A DNA stretch of 64,000 nucleotides from Saturnia japonica (lineage: Eukaryota > Arthropoda > Insecta > Lepidoptera > Saturniidae): NCBI GenBank assembly GCA_033032175.1, contig CM065319.1:14791018-14855017 (forward strand), read 5' to 3'. Below the pieces are notes generated by a model. It made no database searches, was not told the DNA's origin, and saw only the letters and a program-made list of their open reading frames with translations. This document shows, one piece after another, positions 55,992 to 64,000 of this stretch; within the stretch, counting starts at the first letter, position 1, and each line of letters opens with the position of its first letter. The translations under genes were made by a program, and so were the position numbers.

Positions 55992-56458
55992 TTATTTATA
56001 TAAGTGAATATTATAAAACAGATTGATCGAGATCCCATATAAAAGCCACTAATAGGTATAGGTATAGTATCTACCTACTTAAATAATCACGATGTTAGGA
56101 TAACCACGAAAAAAACCCAGTTAGATACCTAATATTGTGTTACATAAAATAATTTTAGATGCTTGAATAAGCCCTACAAGACAATTTAACACCAAAAACT
56201 GTTTAATTTATTCCATTAATATTTACATATCAAGAAACATTTGCAAAAATATGTGTAACCTCTTATAAAACAAAATAGGTACACTTGAGACGGGTGGGGT
56301 TTGGATGTATATGTACTCCTTGTTATATTAAGAAGATGTTGTTTTTTAGAAATATTTGTCCTTGTTAAACGGCTTCATTTTTATTCTTTTTTAATCTGAC
56401 TTTACCCTTAGCTTTAGGGTCCCTGAAGCCGCTGCGGCTTTTACAGCTTCGCCGGACT
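55992..56458. other. Unassigned AT-rich sequence
   Basis: No clear feature; 56405-56455 has GC-richer words (CTGAAGCCGCTGCGGCTTTT, a near-palindrome). Confidence 0.35.
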
Positions 56459-56705
56459 TGAAACTGACTTCAACAAAAACCGGGAGGTTATATACTCAAT
56501 TCGAATGTTTTTTTAATGGATGTTGAGCCATAACTTCTTTATTAATGAACCGGGTGATTCTTTTTTTGTTGGAAAGGGGATACCTTAAGGATGGTCTCAT
56601 TTTTCTTTCATTGACGTTGAACCTTCAACTTTGAAGATAAACAAGAGAACTCTTAAAAAAATAATTGAAGTTTTTTTTCCTTTTTGTGAAAAATTGTCTT
56701 GTATA
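56459..56705 (-). repeat. Rep-P copy 5 (minus)
   Basis: ACTGACTTCAACAAAAACCG, GGAGGTTATATACTCAATTC, AGCCATAACTTCTTTATTAA, GTTGGAAAGGGGATACCTTA, AAAAATTGTCTTGTATAC. Complete at both ends, inverted relative to 1555, 19021 and 39395. Confidence 0.85.
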
Positions 56706-56884
56706 CACTTGCGTTTAGATACCTAATTTATTTGTGGACAATAAATTTCCCCTAAATAAAATTTAGATGTGAAATATACTTCAAGGAAATTACTCTATGC
56801 CCACCTCCTAAATACTATTAATATCGCAATAATATTTATGTTTCATATTTACTTAAAAAGATTTCATACTAAAAAAAAAACATT

Positions 56885-57335
56885 AGAATTTCCAAGAAAA
56901 AAAAAACACTTTTCGTTTATTCTGATCAAAGGCTCTTTAAAAGGTTACCGTCGCGCACTGGCGACCGTGCGCGTGAAAGCAAAGAGAATGGAATGTACTT
57001 ACGGCGAAAGAATCCATCTACGTGTTTTCTAGCAAAATTCATGAAGATAACTGAATACGATTTTCTCCAGAGACTTTTTTTTTGTAAAAGTCTTTTGCCT
57101 TATTGGTATTCGGTATTACAAGCGATAAACTTTATCGTGTTGTCTTGTTCTACAATAAAAATTTACCGCAAGTGACAAGTAACAGTTCATTTATAATGAA
57201 AGTTGAATGTGATCTTCGGAAAGGAATTTTTCTATGGAGCAGATATTTTAGATCCTGAGTTACCACGAAATTTCATAGAAACAAATGATTTTTGAGAACA
57301 TAATTTAATTTCCCGTTGTGCCTAATAATCTTATA
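56885..57335 (+). repeat. Rep-D copy 2
   Basis: Partner of 3180-3645: CACTTTTCGTTTATTCTGAT, TACTTACGGCGAAAGAATCC, TTGTTCTACAATAAAAATTT, TGAGTTACCACGAAATTTCA, AACAAATGATTTTTGAGAAC. It has an extra CG-rich patch (56945-56980) that copy 1 shows only in shorter form. Confidence 0.7.
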
Positions 57336-57649
57336 TACAATTTTTGATAATACCAGTGTGTGTTTCCTGATAAAATGTATATTTATGCAATATAATGTGC
57401 TATTAAACAAAATGTATTAGGATTGCCATTACATATACCTGCAAATCGTTTTTAATTAAATATTAATCAAATTTTGATTTTATATTATCACTAGCTAGTA
57501 TCACTGGATATACACAGACTAAACTCAATCTTGGAACACGACAAACCAAAAGAAAATCATAGATAGATTTAGGTAGTGCCCTACCACCCCACGTAGTGAT
57601 AAGCAGAGTTATACTCGCAACTTGTCTGATTTTTTTACTATGCCTAAAT
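57336..57649. other. Unassigned sequence
   Basis: 57495-57620 resembles a decayed short repeat (CACTAGCTAGTATCACTGGA); no gene. Confidence 0.35.
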
Positions 57650-58215
57650 GTATTGTTGACAATTCATATTTATAGCTTATCAATTTATTATGGAATGATC
57701 TATCCTTCGCGATTTAATTTATGGTCATAAATAAGGTTGTTATAAATATTTACTTTTTCTATGTACCTTACGAAGTCTAGTAAATCAGTCTCGCAATATC
57801 TGTCATTGTTTCATTACGTTCAACATTCCACTGTTAAATATTTTTAGCTACCTTATTTATGACCACAAATTACACGGCCTACAAAATGAGATCAGAATCA
57901 GTTGAGAATTGATGTGAATTTTTTTTTTTTTTCTAATTCTAAAAGTACTGTTGAAAATTATTATAGCACATCAATTATGGAATACTCATACTTCCCGTTT
58001 ACAAAATATCATCAAAATCGATTAGGAATATATATATTTTTTTATATTTCTAAATGTTTTATTGAAATCAAATCAAAAAAATCTTATAGCCTATTAATTG
58101 ACGAATAAAATAAGCTTCCCGTGTACAAAATTTCATTAGAATTGGTCAGACCTTTTTTGAGTTAAATCCAGCCATACAGACAGACAAGAATTATTTTAAG
58201 GGCATATTCGTGATC
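57650..58215 (-). repeat. Interspersed repeat (GTACACGGGAA family, minus)
   Basis: ACAATTCATATTTATAGCTT, CTTCCCGTGTACAAAATTTC, CATTAGAATTGGTCAGACCT, TTTTGAGTTAAATCCAGCCA then TACAGACAGACAAG: the reverse of the layout at 48730-48900. It contains the sub-block (ATAGC.TATCAATT....GAATGA..) more than once. Confidence 0.65.
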
Positions 58216-58399
58216 AACTGATCAGTTCCCTTTATATAAAGTATGTCTATCGGGAAATTTGGAAAAAATATAACATGTACAGACATAACTACAGATTTAT
58301 TCATATATATGTAGATATGCACAATATTACTATTGGGTTGCCATAACCTTGCTTATCTGTTTCCCCGGTTCAGCCCGATACTACATTAAACATCAATTT

Positions 58400-58440
58400 C
58401 TTTAAAATACTCTACGCAGTATATTCGCATACAGTTGTCT
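58400..58440 (+). promoter_or_regulatory. Possible core promoter of the esterase (weak)
   Basis: TTTAAAAT at 58401 lies 30 bp before ACAGTTG at 58431, a spacing expected for a TATA-like box and an arthropod initiator (A in a CAGT context), ~120 bp upstream of the ATG. This is position and composition only; the 5' end of the transcript is unknown and could lie elsewhere. Confidence 0.2.
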
Positions 58441-58553
58441 GCGAACTGCGAAGATCCGGCGCACGCGCACCTCCCAAAAAGTCCAATATTAATTCTGACA
58501 CCTATATCGAAGATTCCTTTCTCAAATACCTTAAAAGAATATTTAATATTACA

Positions 58554-58742
58554 ATGTTTTTAAAACTCTTTCTATTTGTTACCACGGTCGCTTTCGCTAC
58601 GACCGAAGAGTCTGACTCTGTTGTTACAATTACTCAAGGTGTGCTGCAAGGCGCGAGGAAAGTCTCCACGAAAGGCAGGAACTACACCAGTTTTGAGGGT
58701 GTCCCGTACGCACAACCTCCCGTTGGAGAATACCGATTTAAG
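58554..58742 (+). CDS. Secreted carboxylesterase, exon 1 (N terminus)
   Basis: 63 codons. Residues 1-16 (MFLKLFLFVTTVAFAT) form a signal peptide, so the enzyme is probably secreted. Then VTITQGVLQGARKVS (24-38), RNYTSFEGVPYAQPPVGEYR (42-61) and F-K: the conserved start of the carboxylesterase/cholinesterase fold, where GVPYA.PPVGE.RF is the diagnostic string. NYT at 43-45 is a glycosylation sequon. ATG at 58554 has A at -3 and directly opens the signal peptide. The exon ends AAG with donor GTGAGT at 58743, phase 0. Carboxylesterases hydrolyse ester bonds of lipids, hormones, odorants or xenobiotics through a Ser-Glu-His triad, which would be encoded further right. Substrate cannot be inferred; no gene symbol is justified. 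Confidence 0.9.
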
Positions 58743-58859
58743 GTGAGTAGTTATATATTTATCTCTTACCCCGTATTTTATCCGTTATTTTAAAATGTGT
58801 CTAAAAGTAGGACATAAAAAAATGAGTTTACTTGTGTTTTTTTTTTATTTATCGTTTAT

Positions 58860-59160
58860 AGGTTTAGCGTTATGTCGACCAACTCACTTGACATTAAGTG
58901 ACGATGGGGCGCAAGATGGTGGCATGATAAGATTAGTGGGGAAGCTGGTTGTCAAGTGTGTTCCAAGCCAAGCCAAGCGAAGCACCTATAAGTGACAATT
59001 GAAGAGTGTATCTAGCCAGGAAGCCATTAGAAAATGCCCTGTTTTCATGCTATGGTTTCATCACGATATTTTCCTTCACCGAAAGTTCAAGCTCACTGCA
59101 AGGATTCGAACTCACGTCTATGGACGCGGTGTCTATAAATGCTATCACTGACCCATCATT
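58860..59160 (-). mobile_element. tRNA-headed SINE in esterase intron 1
   Basis: ATAGGTTTAGCGTTATGTCG, CATTAAGTGACGATGGGGCG, ATGCCCTGTTTTCATGCTAT, CATCACGATATTTTCCTTCA; promoter end reverse TGGGTCAGTGATAGCATTTA (A-box) and GTGAGTTCGAATCCT (B-box). Antisense to the gene. AAGCCAAGCCAAGCGAAGC is a local tandem expansion. Confidence 0.85.
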
Positions 59161-59774
59161 GTTTAAATTATCGAAGGACGCATGTAAGAAACTACCAAAA
59201 TTTACAAAAAATAAACTTTATTCCAAAATTTTGTCCCCTGTGTCAACATGGTGAAGTTAAATAATAATAATAATAAAGTCCTTAATTCCGAACTAATACT
59301 GTTTACAACTGAAAATCTAAAACGAAACAAAAATACTGGTTATAATATGTCCCTTAGTTCGGTGTGCCTGTTGGCAAAGGCTTCTTCCAACGATTTCCAT
59401 TGTTGTCTCTCTTGGGCGACCCTTTTCCAATGTGTGCTGTCTTCCTCATTTTAGAAGTTAAATTGTTAATTAGAAGATAATAATATAAATTCATTTCAAT
59501 GGACTTTTTTGATCTAAAAATAATTTAACAGTGTATTGCACGTTTCATAACGTGAAGCGGTTGAGGTTGCGCTTTGCTCTCGACATGTCAAAGTCAAGAT
59601 ATTTTTTGCTAGTAAACTGCCTTTACTAAAACCAATTAGTACTTACACGATAATATAAACATTACAAATAATCTATCTCATATTCAGTACTATAACAATT
59701 TGATTTTGCTATTTAAAAAAAACTCTTTCAAAATAATTTCACGTGGACATTCGGATTTTTTTTACGAGTTGGTT

Positions 59775-60040
59775 ACGATAAGGTAGGAAACAGAAATTTC
59801 TTTGCAGATTTCTCTCTACTTGGGGCAGTCCGACTAGTGGAAAACCTCCTATAGCTTAGTGTTATGTTCCTTCTATGAGCATGATTTCCAGAGTTCCTTG
59901 AGGTAGGGGGACTTTAGGTCGGCTAAGTACCTTACTTAATACCTTATGGTATTACGAGCGTCTATTATTAACATTCGCTGCTTATCATCAGGCGGGCTGT
60001 ATGCCTGTTTGCCACCTTTGCCACCAATTATCATTCAATT
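59775..60040 (+). repeat. Rep-G copy 2
   Basis: GAAATTTCTTTGCAGATTTC, CTCTCTACTTGGGGCAGTCC, GTGTTATGTTCCT, CAGAGTTCCTTGAGGTAGGG as in 29268-29490, then CATCAGGCGGGCTGTATGCC and TGTTTGCCACC, a common end of lepidopteran LINE remnants. Confidence 0.7.
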
Positions 60041-60751
60041 GTATTAAAAATTTATAGCTTTCCGTTTTATGTTAAGCGAGAATGATTGTTATTAAATATT
60101 GAATATGATTTAATTTAATTTTTAATTATTTGTTGATTCAAATATTCATGTTATTGTAATTTACTGAATTGATCTCTGTACGTATTTTGAGATTTTTAAA
60201 TAATTTTGCATTCCAGTATAAATGCTTAAGTATTGTCTACTAAAACCCATATTGAACTGTATTTTTATTCAAATTGTTTGCAAATACTATGGTTCCTAAT
60301 AAAATTATTATGATTATTATTTGTTGCATAAAATACTGAGATCAGGGCCAAGCGCTTACCTATTTATACCAATATTATGAAGAGAAAAGATTTGTTTTTT
60401 TTTTGTAATGGATATACTCAAAAACTACTGGACCGATTTTAATTTATTTTTTTCCATAAAGCTACAGTTTCAGCGTGTAACAAAAGCTATATTATAATAT
60501 GAAAAATTAATTTATTCCCCATCGATAGTTTTGCAACCGTGGGGCACAATATACGTAAAAAAATTATTAAATTCTGTTAATTTTAGTTCAGAAACAATAG
60601 TACTTCGAATCTTCGTCGTTAATACTGTACAATTTGCAGTTATTCAGTTACTTCCTGATTGTTGTATTCTATTCAATGACAAAAAATGTAGTTAACGAAT
60701 CACAGATGACTAAACACATACCTACAGGTGATTATGTTTTTCATACCAATT

Positions 60752-60955
60752 GTAGTGATTACACAGCGTTATTTACCCCGCGGAGTAAATTGACAATCAC
60801 TAATGTCAAACTGGAAAATAATGTTAACAAAATCATTTTTGTAGTATTGTACTGGTGTATATTTTACAGTACAATTACTTGAATCGTAATATTTTAAATA
60901 CGGAATTGAAGGTTTTTATTAATCATTTGAAATATTTTGTGTTATTCAACATGCC
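60752..60955. mobile_element. Rep-F MITE, left part only
   Basis: ACACAGCGTTATTTACCCCG, CGGAGTAAATTGACAATCAC, TAATGTCAAACTGGAAAATA match the left end of 23761; ATTTTACAGTACAATTACTT and TTGAAGGTTTTTATTAATCA match 34010-34030 and 34175-34205. It lacks the 34034-34155 piece and the right end. Confidence 0.75.
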
Positions 60956-60964
60956 CGATGATAC

Positions 60965-61870
60965 TTCTTCTTCTTATTTCAACGCCGCGCCGCAAAAAGC
61001 ACTTGCCAGTGTCTTTTTTAGGCTTTCTTATAATTTTTAATTATACAAAGTAGGTTTCTTCCAAGTTGGTGGCTCCCTTGTCAGAAATATCTACGGAGTT
61101 TTTGTGATAACTCAAAATGCATGCTCTCTGTTTATTATATGTATATAATCCACTTCATATATAATGCACAACAACCAAACTGTATCGCGCAGAATGCCAA
61201 TCTATACTAATATAAAAAAGGGGAAAAGTTTTTTGTTAGTTCGTTTGTTTGTTTAAACACGCTAATCTCTGAAACTACCAGTCGAATTCGAAAAATTCTT
61301 TTTTATATGATAGCCAGTCTTCCAGAAATAGTATAAACTATTTAAGATTAGGCTACAACTCTCAGATACCCTTAAATAATCGAATTCGAGGCCCTCCCGA
61401 ACAGCTTTAATAGCGTTCGCTGGCGTAATCCTTAATGATACGGAAATACAATGTTCTAAAATAATATTGGCTCTTAGTATCTCTAAAAAAAGTCAGCGAT
61501 AGAATATGCCTATCTCATATAAGCCACAATAAGGTATTTTGTGACAAAGATTTGTTGAAAATTAAAAAGTGATTTATAAGCATTATTTTCAGACATGGCA
61601 TAATAATCCTTACGAACAAAAGTAACTTCATAATAAAGACAATTTTATGAAATTAAATTTTGCCCTTTATATCATGTTATTTGGAAACATCGTTTTAGGA
61701 GATAATGAAAAATTAAAATCATTCGTACTTGTCGGAAAAACAATTATGATAGGGTACACGGGTTGGCGATGGCGCTGCGGTGTTTTTCGTATAAAATAAC
61801 CACGGATGAAACCGTGGGGCACAGTTAGTATTACATAATATAGTAATACGCATTTAAGTAACTTCGTTCA
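60965..61870 (+). repeat. Rep-A copy 4, split by Rep-K
   Basis: CTTCCAAGTTGGTGGCTCCC, ACTCAAAATGCATGCTCTCT, TATAATCCACTTCATATATA, GCGCAGAATGCCAA up to 61200, then TTACATAATATAG from 61831. Confidence 0.7.
61201..61830 (+). mobile_element. Rep-K, complete copy nested in Rep-A
   Basis: Starts CTATACTAATATAAAAAAGG, GTTCGTTTGTTTGTTTAAAC, GCTAATCTCTGAAACTACCA and ends GAAACCGTGGGGCACAGTTA then GTA. Fragments at 12260 and 45795. No open frame of note, no TIR; 630 bp. Confidence 0.75.
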
Positions 61871-62054
61871 CAAAACAGAGGTCAGTCGATCACCATAATT
61901 ATACTATACTAGCCTATGTCCATCAACGTCCATCGTTCTTATAACTGCATTCCAGGATTTGAATCTAAATCTAACTAAATAAATGTAGAGTGATTCCATT
62001 CCAACATACGCCTTTATTAGTAAACGATTTATAATATTAACATTTTTGTTCCAG

Positions 62055-62151
62055 GCACCGCAAACGTTGACATCTTGGAATGGAACATGGAACGCGACGG
62101 AACCAGGCTCTGCTTGCATCCAATATGACCCGTTCTCGCAGTCTGTTACCG
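62055..62151 (+). CDS. Secreted carboxylesterase, exon 2
   Basis: Continues exon 1 in phase 0 after acceptor TTGTTCCAG: APQTLTSWNGTWNATEPGSA then CIQYDPFSQSVT, ending in phase 1 (first G of a glycine codon) with donor GTATAA at 62152. It fits the family's '(RF)KAP.....W.G...AT..G..C.QYDPF' segment; the cysteine is the first of the conserved disulfide usually closed by the Cys of an EDCL motif in the next exon. NGT and NAT give two more sequons. No later exon (EDCLFLN-like, or GXSXG) was found up to 64000, so intron 2 is at least ~1.85 kb or the gene is truncated. Confidence 0.85.
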
Positions 62152-62176
62152 GTATAACGATAAATCTATATACTAT

Positions 62177-62521
62177 TGCGTGAAGCAAAAGCTTTCTATC
62201 CCTTTTTATGCGTATTGCGTTCAGGGAAGACTGTGTGATCTGGCATGGTTAAAATTTATGTGAAGAAGGAGTGCAGAAAGCTAAAATGTATCTAAAATAT
62301 CTGTTACTAATATATTAAATTAAATAAATTATTACTGCGAATCTTAACCTGACCAGTGCCATTGTACTTAGACCCACAAAAATATTAACATTGAAACTCA
62401 ACGAAAAGTGTTGTAGATAATGCTCATTGTTTAGGTTCATGATTACAGCAAATGTCGAACAGAAAAATAGTCTATGATCAAAAAGTTGCTGGTCGAATTT
62501 CGAGCGTAGGGCGATCGCTAG
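62177..62521 (+). repeat. Rep-B copy 6 (full length), 25 bp past the exon 2 donor
   Basis: GCGTGAAGCAAAAGCTTTCT at the left, AGGGCGATCGCTAG at the right, then TAATTAATTAATAATC. Same orientation as the gene. Confidence 0.85.
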
Positions 62522-64000
62522 TAATTAATTAATAATCTAACACTTTTTTAAAACTTCAATGTTTTTTGGCTTTCAAAAATGTGCTAGGGTAATGAATGGG
62601 CTTAGTTATTGGGTAAAATACCCAAAAACACATGAGAACTTAAAAAAGAAAATATGGTAAAAAAATCCAGAGGTGTCTTGGGACACCCGGTAGGAACAAA
62701 CTTCCTTTCGCTTTATATTATATTATTACCAGACTTCATATAATTTTTTTTTTACGTATATACAACAGTGCGTACAAATCTGGTCATAGCACAGCTAGGC
62801 CAATTACACAACGATCATAGTCTTAATAATCCTATAAATGTATGTGTTTATTTACTTTTAGTGTCCGTCTGGTAGGACACGTTTTTAATTTTAGCCCCCA
62901 TCCCGTTATAAGATATTTCGTGTCAAAACAAACCATTTAAGACGCAGAATGCATTCCAAATGCAAAACTCAGTAAATAACATAAAATAATGCAAACCGTA
63001 GGGCGCGTGCAATTGATAATTCTTAATGCATGAATAGTTCAGTTACGTCAGTAACAGTTTTATTGCACTGCAAATGATATGAACTGTCAGTTTTCTCGAC
63101 GGAAGCTGTTCCCTGAATTAATTACCAATATCTATTGCACGGGCCCCACGTTTCTCGTAATTTTATATTTAAATTATTTTATTCGTTTTACTCCAAATTC
63201 GCTTTTGTAAACATTTCGATTAGATTATGACAGAATTGTGTAAGAGGGTTTTTGACGGCATCTTGGTCTGTCATGTTATAGTTGTTAAAGTTCCGTATTA
63301 TTTTAATTCATAAGCTTACAGTTACTAGTCGTAAATAATGCTCATCGAGATTGTGGCGCGTCATTCGCCACTATTTTTGAACTGGCCCGTACTTATACTT
63401 TGTACTATATAATAAAAAATAACTAAGAAATGAGATAAGAAGGAGATAATCGGCAACTTTCGCCTTCGTAGAGCGTTGTCCCCCGTCATCAACGAATAAG
63501 ATTTTATTTAAAAATTAGCTAGTCCAATTTATAAAAACGAGTCCATTTATATTTTATATATACATACCATAGAAAATAACTGATAAACGATTGAATTACC
63601 GTGTGCGCGCTTATGTCACAAGACCTCACCCTGAGGGACTCCATGCATTATTTTGCAATTTGCAATTTAACGACCAACTGAGGATCATACAAACGGTCGC
63701 GTACAATATTTGTTTGCTGGAATCTCGATAATCCCACGCACACATTCAGACAGAGAGAGAAACATAACACTTTTTCCTTACGTTATGATATCTACAAGCC
63801 AACTCCTACTGCAAACCGCGTTAAGAAACCTCACTCCAAAAATTGCACATACAGCACCGTGCTCGTGAAATTAGTGAAACTTCTTCAAATATAAAATTTA
63901 TTATAGCGCTCTTTCTTCTTCCCTCTGGTGTAACGGAAAATGCCTGAACGAGCCGCATCTTTTGAAATTTTACTCCCAATTCTCGTCCAATTATCGAATC
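62522..64000. other. Presumed esterase intron 2; nothing identified
   Basis: No further exon, repeat partner, RNA motif or TIR was seen. Short GC-richer words (63350-63400, 63600-63640) carry no readable esterase block. AT-rich overall. Confidence 0.4.

Larger units (their letters stand above)
58743..62054 (+). other. Esterase intron 1 (3312 bp), mostly repeats
   Basis: Donor GTGAGT, acceptor TTTTTGTTCCAG. It contains, in order, a SINE (58860), Rep-G (59775), part of Rep-F (60752), Rep-A (60965) and Rep-K nested in Rep-A (61201). 59165-59770 and 60045-60750 show nothing specific apart from (AAT)n at 59258-59275 and AT-rich text. Confidence 0.85.

Noticed and set aside
62153..64000. Esterase exon 3 in the remaining right end
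   Set aside because: No EDCL(F/Y)LN-like or GXSXG block in any frame by eye, and no acceptor followed by family sequence.
1..64000. LTR retrotransposons or endogenous viral sequences
   Set aside because: No long direct terminal repeats, protease/integrase motifs or envelope-like frames were seen; all RT relics have non-LTR motif order.

Overview
The window looks like an AT-rich, repeat-dense piece of an insect nuclear genome, most likely a moth or butterfly (Lepidoptera). The clues are short repeats with heads like ACTAGCTG..CCCGCG..TTCG, tRNA-headed SINEs, RTE/CR1-like/Jockey-like LINE debris with lepidopteran-style RTE tails (CAGCAGTGG..GATGATGATG), and one esterase gene of the type common in Lepidoptera. 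No prokaryotic features are present. Species cannot be named from the sequence alone.

Only one host gene is convincing. It is the 5' end of a secreted carboxylesterase (COE/alpha-beta hydrolase family) on the + strand: exon 1 at 58554-58742 (signal peptide plus N-terminal domain), a 3.3-kb intron full of transposon debris, and exon 2 at 62055-62151. The rest of the gene, including the catalytic triad, lies beyond the right edge.

Layout. 1-9.5 kb: LINE graveyard (a tandem repeat pair at the left edge, two CR1-like reverse transcriptase relics, two RTE relics, a Jockey-type 3' end). 9.8-15.1 kb: tRNA-headed SINE, direct duplication, 469-bp TIR element. 15.8-18.6 kb: two hAT-type elements with perfect 8-bp target duplications; the second carries a 347-bp copy of the first locus. 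19-25.1 kb: interspersed repeats, TIR elements, a third hAT-type element. 25,381-28,619: satellite-like array of 18 almost identical 180-bp units with a CG-rich core, followed by a hairpin and a diverged inverted relative of the unit. 29-34.5 kb: CR1-like fragment, SINE, internally deleted Tc1/mariner element with 30-bp TIRs, second copy of a TIR element. 34.5-37.7 kb: the best-preserved autonomous-type element, a Jockey-like LINE whose endonuclease-reverse transcriptase frame is broken by one stop. 38-58 kb: more relics, with nested insertions at 54.0-55.6 kb. 58.5-64 kb: the esterase 5' end and downstream intronic or unassigned sequence.

All annotation was done by eye on the given bases. 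Family names for LINEs and DNA transposons rest on motifs, TIRs and target-site duplications, not on database matches. The repeats called Rep-A, Rep-B and so on are defined only by copies seen inside this window.
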